DNA of 64,000 bases from the NCBI RefSeq assembly GCF_008014745.1, contig NZ_VPFD01000007.1:62001-126000 (forward strand). Direction: 5' to 3'. This document shows, one piece after another, positions 26,809 to 37,184 of the stretch. How positions within the stretch are numbered: position 1 is the stretch's first letter; every line of letters begins with the position of its first letter. The stretch comes from Massilia arenae. Lineage in GTDB: Bacteria > Pseudomonadota > Gammaproteobacteria > Burkholderiales > Burkholderiaceae_D. A program made the position numbers and the translations under genes. The notes beneath the pieces are model-generated. The model saw only the letters and a program-made list of their open reading frames with translations. It did no database searches and was not told the DNA's origin.

Positions 26809-27738
26809 TTAACGCATGCCTTCGATCATCTGCTTGAGCTTGATCGAATCGGCGACGAAGGCGCGGATGCCTTCGGCCAGCTTCTCGGTGCCCATCGCGT
26901 CTTCGTTCAGCATGAAGCGGAAGGTCTTTTCGTCGATCGCGATCTTCTCGATATTAGCGCTGTCGTCCTTGATCAGCTTACGCTCCACCGGCGCGTCGCT
27001 GTCGGCCAGCTTCTGCAGCAGGTCGGGCGAGATGGTCAAGAGGTCGCAACCGGCCAGCTCCAGGATCTGCGAGGTATTGCGGAAGCTCGCGCCCATCACT
27101 TCGGTGTCGTAGCCGAACTTGCGGTAGTACTGGTAGATGCCCTTGACCGACTGCACGCCCGGATCGTCGGCGCCCTGGTAGTCGGTGCCGGTCGATTTCT
27201 TGTACCAGTCGTAGATGCGGCCGACGAACGGCGAGATCAGCTTGACGCCGGCTTCGGCGCAAGCCACGGCCTGGCACAGCGAGAACAGCAGGGTCAGGTT
27301 GCAGTGGATGCCGTCTTTCTCCAGGATCTCGGCGGCGCGGATGCCTTCCCAGGTCGAGGCGATCTTGATCAGTACGCGCTCGCGCGACACGCCGTTCTTT
27401 TCATACAAGGCGATCAGCTCGCGGCCCTTGGCGACGGTGGCCTCGGTGTCGAATGACAGCGCGGCATCGATCTCGGTCGAGACGCGGCCCGGCACATACT
27501 TCAGGATCTCGACGCCGAAGGCGATCAGCAGGCTGTCGACGATCGCTTCGACCGAGGCGCCCGGTGCATCGGCGATCGCTTTTTCCAGCAGCGGACGGTA
27601 TTCCGGCTTTTGCACGGCCTTCAGGATCAGCGACGGGTTGGTGGTCGCATCCTGCGGGGCATAGGCCTTGATCGACTGGAAGTCGCCGGTGTCGGCGACC
27701 ACGGTGGTGTACTGCTTGAGTTGTTCGAGTTGGTTCAT
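26809..27738 (-). CDS. tal: Transaldolase
   Basis: Transfers a three-carbon dihydroxyacetone unit in the non-oxidative pentose phosphate pathway. The 309-residue product is TalB-like. The Schiff-base lysine is Lys125 in [12 protein letters not shown], and [12 protein letters not shown] and [14 protein letters not shown] are conserved. ATG at 27738. It lies near zwf/hexR but is separated from them by unrelated genes, and no HexR-like motif is visible upstream. Confidence 0.96.
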   Translation of the reverse strand: MNQLEQLKQYTTVVADTGDFQSIKAYAPQDATTNPSLILKAVQKPEYRPLLEKAIADAPGASVEAIVDSLLIAFGVEILKYVPGRVSTEIDAALSFDTEATVAKGRELIALYEKNGVSRERVLIKIASTWEGIRAAEILEKDGIHCNLTLLFSLCQAVACAEAGVKLISPFVGRIYDWYKKSTGTDYQGADDPGVQSVKGIYQYYRKFGYDTEVMGASFRNTSQILELAGCDLLTISPDLLQKLADSDAPVERKLIKDDSANIEKIAIDEKTFRFMLNEDAMGTEKLAEGIRAFVADSIKLKQMIEGMR

Positions 27739-27764
27739 GTGGGTCTCTGGATGGAGTGGCGCAA

Positions 27765-28262
27765 TTAGAAATCGGTGGCGGCAATGAATGCCGCGAGCAT
27801 GGCTTCGAGGCCAGCGCGGTCTTCTTCCGAAAAACGGTCCGGCTTCGGGCTGTCGATATCGAACACGCCAATCAGCTTGTCATCCTTGATTACCGGAATG
27901 ACGATTTCCGAGGCCGACGCCGAATCGCAGGCGATGTGGCCCGGGAAGGCATGCACGTCCGGCACCACGATGGTCTTGCGCTCGACGGCCGTCGTGCCGC
28001 AGACGCCGCGGCCGAAGGGGATGCGGGCGCAGGCCGGCTTGCCCTGGAACGGCCCGACCAGCAGGTCCTGGCCTTCGCTTTTTTTCGAGGGAACCGTGAA
28101 GTAGAAACCGGCCCAGTTCAGGTCGGACAGGGTGTCGTAGACCAGTGCCGAAAACTGGGATGCATTGGCGGTCAGGTCGCGTTCGCCCTCGAGGACGCTG
28201 GTCACTTGACGCACCAGCAGGTCATAGTCGGGACGGTCGCTGCGTTCGGGATTGATATGCAT
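27765..28262 (-). CDS. msrC: Free methionine-(R)-sulfoxide reductase (GAF-domain MsrC)
   Basis: Cytosolic GAF-domain enzyme that reduces free Met-R-sulfoxide, 165 residues. The three active-site cysteines Cys78, Cys88 and Cys112 (KPACAR, GRGVCG, GHIACD) have the 10- and 24-residue spacing of E. coli Cys84/94/118. Other conserved parts are [19 protein letters not shown] and GVFDIDSP. Start ATG at 28262. It lies 26 bp upstream of tal on the same strand and may be co-transcribed with it. Confidence 0.92.
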   Translation of the reverse strand: MHINPERSDRPDYDLLVRQVTSVLEGERDLTANASQFSALVYDTLSDLNWAGFYFTVPSKKSEGQDLLVGPFQGKPACARIPFGRGVCGTTAVERKTIVVPDVHAFPGHIACDSASASEIVIPVIKDDKLIGVFDIDSPKPDRFSEEDRAGLEAMLAAFIAATDF

Positions 28263-28290
28263 GGCAGGCGAAAATGCTGGTCGAAAACCG

Positions 28291-29265
28291 CTATTTTACA
28301 GCCACCGCAGCCGCAGGCGCTCCGGCGTCAGGCGGCGTCATCGAAATGACCAGCCTGAACCGCTCGCGCAGCCTCGGCTTGCCGTCGGGGAGCTTGCCAG
28401 GTCGATAATGCACGTCGGTCTGCAGACGCTCGCCGTTCACCCGCAGGCGTAGCACGGTCGCGTCGGCGCGCGCGTCGAGCGGCATCGCCACCCCGGTCTG
28501 GAACAGGTGCTTGCCGCTCGGGTCCAGCAGGTCGAGCAGCAGGCGCGCGCCGTCGCCCGACGCCACCAGGATGAAGTTGCCGGTACAGGCAAAGCTGTCG
28601 ACGTCGCCCCGCGGGCGGAACGACCACGCGCCGGCATCGAACTGGTGGGGCGACGCCGCCGTGTCGATCCGGTAGGAAGGCGGACAGCCATCGCCGCCCT
28701 GGACGGGAGGGTCGATGCGGCCGGCCCGAAGCGGCGAGTGCGTCACGGGCGCTGCGCCATACGGTTGCTCGTCGAGCCGGCCGCCGGCCGGGGCCGCCGT
28801 CCCCAGCACCTTGCGCACGAACGCCGTTGCATCTTCGCCAGCCCGGCCGCGTAGATACTTCCGGCCGAGCAGTTCGTCACTATCGCGGTCGCGGATGGAC
28901 AGGCTGGTGATGCGGTCGGGCCCGTCGTCGGACCGATCCGCGTGTTCCTCGACCACGTAGCGCGAGCGGACGTCGCCGCGGGGATGCACGACGAAGCTGC
29001 CGGGGCCGGAACGGCGATAGACCTTGTCAAGATGTAGCACGAACGGATAGTTGGCCGACAACAGGTCGTCCAGGCCGAGCAGGGGCTGGAATGGGCCCGC
29101 GCCGGGCTGGTCGAAGCCGATGCGGCGCAGTTCGACACCCTCGACATCGCTCACGCCGCGCATCACGATCGGCGCGGGCAGCCGCAGTTCGGACTTGGCC
29201 ATGCACATCGTCAGGGCGACGGCCGCAACAAGGGTCGACAGGAGTAGCTTGTAAAACGTCGGCAT
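28291..29265 (-). CDS. Hypothetical secreted or membrane-anchored protein
   Basis: Not recognised. The 324-residue product has an N-terminal hydrophobic segment (YKLLLSTLVAAVALTMCMA) that could be a signal peptide or anchor; the Cys does not fit a standard lipobox. The rest is soluble, with few cysteines (GGDGCPPSYR, DSFACTGNF) and beta-rich, repeating short motifs such as RPRGDVDSF and HPRGDVRSR. It lies between the S41 peptidase and msrC genes on the same strand with short gaps. No function is inferred. Confidence 0.7.
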   Translation of the reverse strand: MPTFYKLLLSTLVAAVALTMCMAKSELRLPAPIVMRGVSDVEGVELRRIGFDQPGAGPFQPLLGLDDLLSANYPFVLHLDKVYRRSGPGSFVVHPRGDVRSRYVVEEHADRSDDGPDRITSLSIRDRDSDELLGRKYLRGRAGEDATAFVRKVLGTAAPAGGRLDEQPYGAAPVTHSPLRAGRIDPPVQGGDGCPPSYRIDTAASPHQFDAGAWSFRPRGDVDSFACTGNFILVASGDGARLLLDLLDPSGKHLFQTGVAMPLDARADATVLRLRVNGERLQTDVHYRPGKLPDGKPRLRERFRLVISMTPPDAGAPAAAVAVK

Positions 29266-29333
29266 TTAACTAGTCAGGACCGATCGGCCATCGTCAGTAA
29301 CCGCCCATTCTAGACCAAATGCGTTTCTTGCCG

Positions 29334-31070
29334 TCAGCGCAGGCCCTTTAGATGGGCCAGCGCCCGCTCCAGGACCGGGTCCCCGCCCTTGCGGATCGAC
29401 TGCACGGTCGGCCCGGCTTCGATGTCCGGCTTCAGGCCGCGGCCGACGAATGTTCCGCCGTCGGGCAGCAGGTCGCGTTTGATGCAGATGCGTCCCCAGC
29501 CGCCGCCCGGCAGGCGGATGTTCATCGGCTGGCCGGTGCTGCCGCCGGTCGTGGCGCCGATCGTGGCGCCACGCTCCAGGGCATTGAAGGCAAGGACGAA
29601 ATCCTCGGCGGCCGAGAAGGTCGCGGCGCCCGTCAGCACCGCCACCGGTCCTTCGTAGACATCGCCATCGCTGCTGTGCGCAGGCGCGGAACGCGCCACC
29701 GGTTCCCAGGCCACCAGCCGCGCCTGGTGGCCGGCCACGATGCTGGCGCCGCGCATGAAGCTCATGGCGCGCGGGATAGCCTGCCGGGTCAGGTGTTCGA
29801 GTATGCGCTCGCCATGGGCAGTCGAGCCGCCGCCGTTCCTGCGCACGTCGATGACCAGGCCCTTGGCGCGCATGATCTGCGGCAGGGCCTTCGTGAATGC
29901 CTTGACGCCCTCGTCGCTGTCGAAGTGGTCGAGCGAGAGATAGGCGACGTCGCCCGCGAGCATGCGGAATCCGAATTTTTCATACTTGCTCAAGTCTTGC
30001 GGGCCGCGCGCAACGCTTTCTTCGCGCAGGCGTCCGGCACTGTCGCGCAGGGTCAGGCGCACCGGCTCGGCCGCGTCGCCCGACAGCAGCTGGTAGGAAT
30101 AAGTGCGCAGCGCGTGATCCTGCGGCGTCGAGCTGCTGACGAACGGCGCCACCTTCTCTTCGGCATGGCGCTTGACCGGCACGCCGTCGACGGCGACCAG
30201 CTCGTCGCCGACCTTCAGCCGTCCCGCCAGCGCCGTGCTGTTTACGGCGATCACCATTACGGTGTCGCCCACCAGCTCGGTCACGATCGGCGGGCGCGCG
30301 TAAAAGCGCTCTTGCAGTTCTTGCGGCGCGAAGATATTGGTGTGGCCGTCGCGCAGCAGCGGCGCCAGCTGCATCAGGACGCGGTAGTAATCAAAGGTGG
30401 TCTCCGCCGCCATGACCTTGGGCAGGAACTCGAGATAGGTCTTGTTCCAGTCGAGCTGCGGAGCGTTGTCGAAGTGGACGAAATACTCCCTGGCGTCGGA
30501 CCAAAACTGCGTCAGGCCTGCGATGCGCTCTTCGACGCTCAAGCGTTCACGGTAGGGCGAATCGGCGCCGAAGTCCTTCAGCATGCGCGACGGCGTCGAG
30601 GTGATCTGCAGGATGGCCTGGAAGCGCGGTTCGCCGCGCAGCGGCGCGAACGCCCCGTCGCCGAGGACCATGGCGCCGGCCTCGCCCAGCCAGGCGTAGC
30701 GCTGCATGGTTTCCAGCGCGTCCAGCGCCTTGCCGGTATTGCCGAGCCGGACGTGGATGGCGGCCAGGTCGCGCTGCACGTCGACGCCGCGAAAGTACAA
30801 GGGGCGGGAGCCCGTGCCCAGTTCGCGCGGCAGTGGCGTATCGAGCCAGGCGGCGAGCTGATCGAGGCGCTGGGCCGCCTGCTCGAGGCTGGGCCGGTCC
30901 GGATTTTCCTTGAGACTGGCGCGCACTTCATTGCGCACCGTCTGCGCGTAGTCGTAGCTGGCCTGGGCTGGCGATGTGGCCTCGGCCAGCGTATTCACCT
31001 GGCGCTCGTCGGCGCCGGCCGGCAGGGCCAGGATGGCGGAAAGAAGAAGGGCAATGGTCGAACGCGGCAT
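29334..31070 (-). CDS. S41 family (C-terminal processing-type) periplasmic peptidase
   Basis: Secreted serine peptidase of 578 residues. Signal peptide MPRSTIALLLSAILALPAGA. The N-terminal part (to about 200) is helical with no named domain. A PDZ-like stretch follows (AVNSTALAGRLKVGDELVAVDGVPV). The S41 core contains YLSLDHFDSDEGV, GLVIDVRRNGGGS and the nucleophile region VLTGAATFSAAEDF. ATG 31070 is chosen for the signal peptide and an AGGA seven bases upstream; the frame is open to 31136. The substrate is unknown. Confidence 0.88.
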   Translation of the reverse strand: MPRSTIALLLSAILALPAGADERQVNTLAEATSPAQASYDYAQTVRNEVRASLKENPDRPSLEQAAQRLDQLAAWLDTPLPRELGTGSRPLYFRGVDVQRDLAAIHVRLGNTGKALDALETMQRYAWLGEAGAMVLGDGAFAPLRGEPRFQAILQITSTPSRMLKDFGADSPYRERLSVEERIAGLTQFWSDAREYFVHFDNAPQLDWNKTYLEFLPKVMAAETTFDYYRVLMQLAPLLRDGHTNIFAPQELQERFYARPPIVTELVGDTVMVIAVNSTALAGRLKVGDELVAVDGVPVKRHAEEKVAPFVSSSTPQDHALRTYSYQLLSGDAAEPVRLTLRDSAGRLREESVARGPQDLSKYEKFGFRMLAGDVAYLSLDHFDSDEGVKAFTKALPQIMRAKGLVIDVRRNGGGSTAHGERILEHLTRQAIPRAMSFMRGASIVAGHQARLVAWEPVARSAPAHSSDGDVYEGPVAVLTGAATFSAAEDFVLAFNALERGATIGATTGGSTGQPMNIRLPGGGWGRICIKRDLLPDGGTFVGRGLKPDIEAGPTVQSIRKGGDPVLERALAHLKGLR

Positions 31071-31163
31071 CGAGATCCTCGGCAGGGCGCCCGGAAATCG
31101 GGCCCGCCGAGTGTACAAGAATGCAATGGGCGACAATCTCGCCCATTCTCACGCCGTGTGGAA

Positions 31164-32018
31164 TCAGCCGATGAAGGAATCGAACTGCATGTCGAATTCC
31201 TGCAGCGCCTTCTGCGCGTTCTGCATCTTCTTTCGGAATTCCGGCCCGCGGCGCAGGGCCAGGCCCACCGCCAGCACGTCGATCACCACCAGGTAGGCCA
31301 GGCGCGCCGAGATCGGGGTATAGGGATCGGTCGCGAACACCAGGTCGATCGGGATGAGCAGGGTCGCCATCTCGGCCAGCGGCGTGCCGGACGGCGCCAG
31401 CACGATCACGTCGGCGCCGCCGGCCTTGGCCAGCTTGGCCGAACGGGTCAGCGCCGGGTTGTTGCCGCGCTGCGAGATCGCCACCAGCGCATCGCCTTCG
31501 CGCAGCAGTGCCGCCGCGATCGAGTGGATCGACGGGTCGGTGTAGGCCACCGTCGGCACGCCCGAGCGGAAGAACTTGTGCTGGGCGTCGGCGGCCACGA
31601 AGCCGGATGTGCCCTGGCCGTAGAACTCGATCTTGTTGGCGCGCGCCAGGATCTCGAGCGCCTGCTGGACGAGTTCCGGCTTGAGGTTGTTGCGCAGGTC
31701 GAGCAGGGTGTTGATCGAGCGGCTGCAGATCTTGTTGATCAGGTCCGAGGCCAGGTCGTCCTGGTGCGGCGCCTCGCTGGCGCCGGGCAGCGCCAGCGCC
31801 AGGCCTTGCGCCAGCTTGAGCTTGAACTCGTGCCAGCCGTCGTAGCCGAGCGTGCGGCAAAAGCGCACCACGGTCGGTTCCGACACGCTGGCGCTGCGCG
31901 CCAGGGCGGTGATGTTCTGGCTCACGGTCGCGGAAGGCGCGGCCAGCACCGCGAGCGCGACCTTGCGCTCCGATTTGGAGAGCGTGTCGAGCTGGGTGCG
32001 GATCGAGTCGAGCAGCAT
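31164..32018 (-). CDS. hexR: RpiR-family transcriptional regulator HexR
   Basis: Represses central sugar catabolism genes and responds to KDPG in characterised proteobacteria. The 284-residue product has an N-terminal RpiR helix-turn-helix (TALARSASVSEPTVVRFCRT LGYDG region) and a SIS sugar-phosphate domain (residues about 120-255; IEFYGQGTSGFVAADAQHKF, ALVAISQRGNNP). It lies 19 bp downstream of zwf on the same strand, so zwf-hexR is probably an autoregulated operon. HexR-like sites upstream of zwf, pgi and edd support its role here. Confidence 0.93.
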   Translation of the reverse strand: MLLDSIRTQLDTLSKSERKVALAVLAAPSATVSQNITALARSASVSEPTVVRFCRTLGYDGWHEFKLKLAQGLALALPGASEAPHQDDLASDLINKICSRSINTLLDLRNNLKPELVQQALEILARANKIEFYGQGTSGFVAADAQHKFFRSGVPTVAYTDPSIHSIAAALLREGDALVAISQRGNNPALTRSAKLAKAGGADVIVLAPSGTPLAEMATLLIPIDLVFATDPYTPISARLAYLVVIDVLAVGLALRRGPEFRKKMQNAQKALQEFDMQFDSFIG

Positions 32019-32037
32019 GATATGTCTCGGGCGCCGG

Positions 32038-33507
32038 TCAGTCTTCCGGCAGCGATTCTTCGCGCCATTGCAGGCCGTCGCGGCCGATCAGGGCGCTGGC
32101 GGCGGCCGGGCCCCAGGTGCCGGAGGTGTACGGCGCCGGCGCGCTGTCGTCCTGTTCCCAGTGTTCGAGGATAGGCTCGACCCATTCCCACGCCGCTTCC
32201 AGCTCGTCGCCGCGCATGAACAGGGTCAGCTGGCCGCGCAGTACGTCGAGCAGCAGGCGCTCATAGGCCTCCATGCGCGGCGCCTTGAACTGCTCGCGGA
32301 AATCGAGTTCGAGTTCGGCCTGCTTCAGGCGCATCGAATCGCCCGGGGTCTTGGCCATCAGGTTCATCGACAGGCCTTCGTCCGGCTGCAGGCGGATCAC
32401 CAGGCTGTTGGGCTGGAAGCTCGACGTCGGCTGGTTGAAGATCGAGTGCGGGATCGGCTTGAAGCGCACCACGATCTCGGCCAGGCGGTCGGCCATGCGC
32501 TTGCCGGTGCGCAGGTAGAACGGCACGCCGGCCCAGCGCCAGGTGTCGATCTCGGCCTTCATCGCGACGAAGGTCTCGGTGCGCGAGCTCTTGGGCGCAT
32601 CGGGTTCCTCGCGGTAGCCGGGCACCTGCTGGCCGTCGATGTAGCCGGCGCGGTACTGGCCGCGGATGATGTTCTGCGACAGCGTGGTCGGAGTAAAACG
32701 TTTTAGGGACCGGAGCACCTGCAGCTTGGCGTCGCGCACGGCGTCCGGCGCGATCGAGGTCGGCGGTTCCATCGCCACGATGCACAGCAGCTGCAGCAGG
32801 TGGTTCTGCAGCATGTCGCGTAGCGCACCGGAGTTGTCGTAGTAGCCCAGGCGGTTGCCGACGCCGATCTTTTCGGCGATCGTGATCTGCACGTCCGAGA
32901 TCCATTCGCGCCGCCACAGCGGCTCGAACAGGATGTTCCCGAAGCGCAGCGCCAGCAGGTTCTGCACGGTCTCCTTGCCCAGGTAGTGGTCGATGCGGTA
33001 GATCTGAGATTCGGCAAACACCTTGCCGACGTCGAGGTTGATCTGCTTGGCCGAGGCCAGGTCGCGGCCCAGCGGCTTCTCCAATACCACGCGCGAGTTC
33101 GGCGTGGCCAGGCCAGTGGCGGCCAGGTTGTCGCAGATCTTGGCGAACAGCTGCGGCGGCGTGGCGAGGTAATAGACGCGGGTGAGCGACGGGTCGTCGC
33201 GCAGGGCCTCGATCAGCTTCTGGTAGGTCGAGACGTCGGTCGCGTTCAGCGCCACGTAGGTGATGCGCTGCAGGAAGCGCGTCCAGCTCGGTTCGTGGAC
33301 CGTGTCCTTGATGTGCGGCTTCGAGTTGTTCTCGACCATGCGCAGGAATTCCTCCTGCGTTGCATCGTCACGGCCGACGCAGATGATGCGGCTGCTCTCC
33401 GGCAGGTCGTTGCAGACGTCGCGCGAGTACATCGCGGGCAACAGCTTGCGCATCGCAAGGTCGCCGCTGCCGCCAAAGAAAACGAGGTCGAAATCGGAAA
33501 TAGCCAT
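32038..33507 (-). CDS. zwf: Glucose-6-phosphate 1-dehydrogenase
   Basis: First enzyme of the oxidative pentose phosphate and Entner-Doudoroff routes; oxidises glucose-6-phosphate with NAD(P)+. The 489-residue product has the nucleotide motif [14 protein letters not shown], the substrate signature [13 protein letters not shown] and [14 protein letters not shown] 33507 ([13 protein letters not shown]) is preferred; the frame remains open to 33582 through the HexR-site region, without family similarity. Followed by hexR. Confidence 0.96.
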   Translation of the reverse strand: MAISDFDLVFFGGSGDLAMRKLLPAMYSRDVCNDLPESSRIICVGRDDATQEEFLRMVENNSKPHIKDTVHEPSWTRFLQRITYVALNATDVSTYQKLIEALRDDPSLTRVYYLATPPQLFAKICDNLAATGLATPNSRVVLEKPLGRDLASAKQINLDVGKVFAESQIYRIDHYLGKETVQNLLALRFGNILFEPLWRREWISDVQITIAEKIGVGNRLGYYDNSGALRDMLQNHLLQLLCIVAMEPPTSIAPDAVRDAKLQVLRSLKRFTPTTLSQNIIRGQYRAGYIDGQQVPGYREEPDAPKSSRTETFVAMKAEIDTWRWAGVPFYLRTGKRMADRLAEIVVRFKPIPHSIFNQPTSSFQPNSLVIRLQPDEGLSMNLMAKTPGDSMRLKQAELELDFREQFKAPRMEAYERLLLDVLRGQLTLFMRGDELEAAWEWVEPILEHWEQDDSAPAPYTSGTWGPAAASALIGRDGLQWREESLPED

Positions 33508-33549
33508 AGGGAATAGGTCTGCAGTAGGAACAGGACAATCGGAAGCTGA

Positions 33550-33564
33550 TGTAAATTTACTACA
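33550..33564 (-). promoter_or_regulatory. HexR-like operator 1 upstream of zwf-hexR
   Basis: TGTAAATTTACTACA, an imperfect palindrome, 43 bp before the zwf start. Its core GTAAATTTACTACA recurs at 33583 (one mismatch), at 45516 upstream of pgi and, inverted, at 45640 upstream of edd, that is at the three expected HexR targets. Confidence 0.75.
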
Positions 33565-33581
33565 TAATTTATTCTCGATCA

Positions 33582-33596
33582 AGTAAATCTACTACA
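33582..33596 (-). promoter_or_regulatory. HexR-like operator 2 upstream of zwf-hexR
   Basis: AGTAAATCTACTACA repeats operator 1 in the same orientation with a 32-bp period, about three helical turns, which would let two dimers bind on one face of the DNA. Confidence 0.65.
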
Positions 33597-33693
33597 GGCG
33601 CATCCGCGCGACCAGTGTGCCATATCCAGTGTGCCCGGGGCGCAGAGCTCGCCGAGGCGCCGGCCTGGCCGTCACCATCGCAGTGCCGACGGC

Positions 33694-34074
33694 CTAGCGG
33701 CGCAGGCGCCCGATCACATCCTCGATCCGGTACGGTTTGGGGATGTACGCGTATTGCCTGCCGTGTGGGACGATGAGTTCGGGCGCCGTATAGCCCGACG
33801 TGAGAACGATATGGACGTGCGGGTGATGCAGACAGGTGGCGTCAGCCAGTTCCAGCCCGTTCATCCCGGGCATCATGACGTCGGAAAACAAGGCGTCGAT
33901 GGTGGGATCGGCGGCAAGCATCTCCAGTGCCTCGGCGCCGCTGTGGGCAATGCACACGTCCATGCCATGATAGCCCAGCAGGGCGTGTGCCAGCTCGACG
34001 AGGTCGGGCTCGTCGTCGACCACGAGGACCTTGCGCGGCAGCCGGCCGTCCTTGCCGGCCGCGGGGCCTACCAC
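33694..34074 (-). CDS. Stand-alone response regulator receiver protein
   Basis: Single receiver domain of 126 residues with no output domain. The acidic pair is in VLVVDDEPDLVEL, the phospho-acceptor Asp in ALFSDVMMPGMNGLEL, the switch Thr/Ser in VLTSGYTA, and the lysine in YIPKPYRIEDV. The GTG start at 34074 overlaps the histidine kinase stop by 7 bp, so the pair is coupled. Like CheY-type proteins it probably acts through protein contacts. Confidence 0.88.
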   Translation of the reverse strand: MVGPAAGKDGRLPRKVLVVDDEPDLVELAHALLGYHGMDVCIAHSGAEALEMLAADPTIDALFSDVMMPGMNGLELADATCLHHPHVHIVLTSGYTAPELIVPHGRQYAYIPKPYRIEDVIGRLRR

Positions 34075-35255
34075 GCGGCTCTTTCGCCGGCCCGGTTACG
34101 CCCGGTCGCAGGCGAGGAGAAGCCGGCGGGAAGGCGCGGCATGGTGACAGTGAACGTGGTGCCCTCCTGCGCGCTGGAGCTCACCTCGATGTGGCCGGCA
34201 TGGGCGTGAACGATCTCGCGGGAAATGAACAATCCGATGCCCAGACTGGTGCATTCGCCCGTGCCGGACTCGGCGGCAATGCGCACCAGGGGGGCGAAGA
34301 TGCGCGCCAGCTCATTGGCATCGATCGGGTCGCCATGGTTGTTGACGGTGATAACGACATCATCGTCGCTGCGTTGCAGTTTGATGGTAATCGGCATGTC
34401 GGCATTGCCATACTGGATTGCGTTACCCGCCAGGTTGGACAGCATCTGCCCGATCCGCGCGCCGTCGAAGATCGCCTCGATGCTGTTCGGGGCGAGGAAG
34501 TCGATCTGCATTTCCGGCTGCGAAGTGCGCAATTCATTGGCGACGTCCTCGCACACCTGGACCAGGTCGCCCTGTCTTACGTGAATCGGAATACCCGGCC
34601 CGAGGTGCGTACGCGTGAAGTCGATCAGGTCACTGACCAGCTTGCTCATGCGTTTGGCGCTGTTGTACATGCGGGTCGCTACCAGGATGTACTTCGGAGG
34701 AATATCGACCGCGGCCATGATGAGTTGCGACCCGGTGACGACCGTACCCAGCGGGTTTCTCAAGTCGTGACCGAGGATGGCCAGGAACATATTCTGAGAC
34801 CGTTTCACCATGGACTCGTAGCGTGCGACCGATTCCGCGAGCGCCTGGTCGATCGCCTCGTTGAACCGTGTGATATCGGCCACGTCTGTCGCATATTCCT
34901 TGCGCTCATCGGCGATCCAGAGGGTGAGTACGCTCGAGCGCAGCGCCCGGTACTCGGAAACCAGTTGTACCACGGTATAGCCCGACAGCAGGCGCGCCTC
35001 TGCATGCGTTTCGGCAGCCGTATCGGCACGTTCCCGCTTGCCCAGGCCTTGCGATTTGGCGGTGCGTTCGGCGTCCGATTGCGTCGTGGCCAGGTCGTCG
35101 GCGATCGCCTGCAGCATTTGACGGGCATGGTCGCGAAGCTCGACGTCATCCATGGTCAAGGCCGGGGGCTCGATGGTCCGCGCGAAGTCTTCCCAGGTTT
35201 GTAGAATGCGTTCCATATCACTGTGAATGAATTCGCTTAGCCGATGATTGGTCAT
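34068..35255 (-). CDS. Cytosolic sensor histidine kinase with RsbRD-like N-terminus
   Basis: Kinase of 395 residues without membrane helices. The N-terminal region (FIHSDMERILQTWEDFAR to about residue 150, with LRDHARQMLQAIADDLATTQ) resembles the RsbRD_N domain. The HisKA H-box is ILGHDLRNPLGTV, followed by the HATPase N box (LSNLAGNAIQYGNAD) and G box (SLGIGLFISREIVHAHAGHI). The partner is the overlapping receiver gene downstream. The input signal is unknown. Confidence 0.9.
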   Translation of the reverse strand: MTNHRLSEFIHSDMERILQTWEDFARTIEPPALTMDDVELRDHARQMLQAIADDLATTQSDAERTAKSQGLGKRERADTAAETHAEARLLSGYTVVQLVSEYRALRSSVLTLWIADERKEYATDVADITRFNEAIDQALAESVARYESMVKRSQNMFLAILGHDLRNPLGTVVTGSQLIMAAVDIPPKYILVATRMYNSAKRMSKLVSDLIDFTRTHLGPGIPIHVRQGDLVQVCEDVANELRTSQPEMQIDFLAPNSIEAIFDGARIGQMLSNLAGNAIQYGNADMPITIKLQRSDDDVVITVNNHGDPIDANELARIFAPLVRIAAESGTGECTSLGIGLFISREIVHAHAGHIEVSSSAQEGTTFTVTMPRLPAGFSSPATGRNRAGERAAW

Positions 35256-35732
35256 TGTGTCCTTGATTGTCGTTTTCCGCGAAAATCGCGAGCATCGGTC
35301 AATTCATCATAACAGTCTTCGTGGAATTTATTTCAAAATGTCGGGATATTTCATGGAAAATACGCAGAATATGCCAAATAACTTCGTTATAAAAACATAA
35401 GTATTTGTTTTAAAAGGAGAAATTTAATAATTGTCATTAATTTGGATGGATCATTCTTCGCGCAATTGAAGTGAATATCGATGAGTGAAGATATTCTTTT
35501 TCAGGTTAAATAACATATCTACAAGGATTTCCTCGAAAATTTTCAAGATATGGATTTATCTAATTGAATCTTGTCAGAAGAATTCGGTTTCAGGATTTTC
35601 ATCCCGAATCGGTGGTGCGAAAGCGACGAAAGCTGGGTTAGTTGTACGGTGTGAATGACATCATGGGTAATTGCGCTTATAGTTTCCACAAATCAATACG
35701 CATCGCCACAAGGATGGCAACGGAGGGGACAA
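35256..35732. other. 477-bp AT-rich intergenic region
   Basis: Divergent region between the histidine kinase (minus) and a chemoreceptor (plus), distinctly more AT-rich than its neighbours. It holds the strong GGAGG ribosome site of the chemoreceptor (about 35721) and a small palindrome GAAAATTTTC at 35535-35544. No open frame with a credible ribosome site longer than about 10 codons was seen. Promoters for both flanking genes must lie here, but I cannot assign them. Confidence 0.6.
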
Positions 35733-37184
35733 ATGAACATTTGGATGAATGCACTACTCCGCAGGGCGCGCGCTCTGGCGCCGGGTTCGGGACATGGCGT
35801 GACCGGAAGCGTGCGCACGCTGGTGGTCAAGGCGCGCGACGGCAGCATCCGCACGGCGATCAATGCCGCGCGCCTGCGCAAGGAAGTCGACCAGGCCCAG
35901 GCCCAGGCGGCGCGCCAGCACGGGGCGGCCGATGCGCTGGCGGCCAGCGCGCGCGAAGTGGCCGAGCTGTCGGCCGACGTCAATGCCGGCACGGTGCGCA
36001 TCGCCGACACCGCCCAGCGTAACCTGGCGGCGGCGCGCGAATCGATGGAAGAACTGGCCAGCCTCGAACGGCGCATGAGGCTGATCGAGGAACAGGTGCA
36101 GGGATTCTCGAATACGGTGACCCTGCTGGTTGGCCACCTGCGCGAGATCGGCGAATTCGGCACCGTCATCGAGAACGTGGCCAACCAGACCAATCTGCTG
36201 GCCATCAATGCCGCGATCGAGGCGGCGCGCGCCGGGCCGGCCGGGCGCGGCTTCGCGGTGGTCGCCTCCGAGGTGCGGCGCTTGTCGCAGGTGGTCAATG
36301 CCGAAGCGGTCAAGATCGCGACCGCCAGCGGCGCGATGCGCGAGCTGGTGACGTCGACCTCCGGCGCCACCGCCGGCATCCTCGACGGCGTGAACGTGTC
36401 GGCCCGCGAAGCCGGCAGCGCGGCCAGCCACCTCACCGCTTTCGTCGCCGACTTCGAGCGCATGACCACCACCGTCGACCAGATGGCGGCGGCGATGCAG
36501 TCGCTCGACGGCGTCAACCAGCAGATCAATGCGAGGGTGGAGGAGGTGGCGCAGAATGCCTCCAGCGCCAAGACCACGATGCAGGACGCCTCGCGCCGCG
36601 TGGACGAGGTGCGGGTGGCCACCGAAGAACTGCAGGGCGTACTGGCGGGCTTCCGTACCGGCGGCACCGCCTTCGATGCGCTGGTGGACACCACCACCGC
36701 GCTGCGCGACGAGGTGAGGGCCTGCCTTGAGAGGCACGCGGCCGGCGGCGCGAACATCTTCGACCAGCAATACCGGCCGATCCCGCAATCCGACCCGCCT
36801 CGTTTCACGACCTCGTACGACCGCGCGGTGGAGCGCGACCTGCAGCAGCTGTTCGACCGCGTGCTGACCGACCTGCCGGGCGCCGCCTATGCGCTGGCGG
36901 TCGACAACCGGGGCTATGCGCCGACCCACAACACCAAGTTCTCGCGGCCGTCGACCGGGCAGCGCGAGCATGACCTCGTGTATTGCCGCAACAAGCGGAT
37001 CTTCGACGATCCGGTGGGGATCCGGCTGGCAAAGAATCGCGAGCCGTTCCTGTTGCAGACTTATTTGCGCGATACGGGGGAGGTGATCAATGACTTGTCG
37101 ATGCCGATCGTGTTCCAGGGGAAGCACTGGGGTGCGGTAAGGATCGGGTATGACTCTGCACGGATGATGGGGCGTTCCAGCTGA
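35733..37184 (+). CDS. Cytosolic methyl-accepting chemotaxis protein with C-terminal sensor-like domain
   Basis: Chemoreceptor of 483 residues without signal peptide or membrane helices and without HAMP. The signalling hairpin tip is recognisable ([37 protein letters not shown]) at about residues 145-195, with flanking coiled coil to about 340. After the hairpin comes a domain (residues about 375-480; [57 protein letters not shown]) that reads like a Cache-type sensor. The usual sensor-then-signaller order is therefore reversed. ATG 35733 has GGAGGGG upstream. No other che gene lies nearby. Confidence 0.88.
   Translation: MNIWMNALLRRARALAPGSGHGVTGSVRTLVVKARDGSIRTAINAARLRKEVDQAQAQAARQHGAADALAASAREVAELSADVNAGTVRIADTAQRNLAAARESMEELASLERRMRLIEEQVQGFSNTVTLLVGHLREIGEFGTVIENVANQTNLLAINAAIEAARAGPAGRGFAVVASEVRRLSQVVNAEAVKIATASGAMRELVTSTSGATAGILDGVNVSAREAGSAASHLTAFVADFERMTTTVDQMAAAMQSLDGVNQQINARVEEVAQNASSAKTTMQDASRRVDEVRVATEELQGVLAGFRTGGTAFDALVDTTTALRDEVRACLERHAAGGANIFDQQYRPIPQSDPPRFTTSYDRAVERDLQQLFDRVLTDLPGAAYALAVDNRGYAPTHNTKFSRPSTGQREHDLVYCRNKRIFDDPVGIRLAKNREPFLLQTYLRDTGEVINDLSMPIVFQGKHWGAVRIGYDSARMMGRSS

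Noticed and set aside
29352..32174. A 940-codon plus-strand frame spanning the S41 peptidase and hexR genes
   Set aside because: Covers two unrelated well-supported genes on the other strand and has no protein-like motifs.
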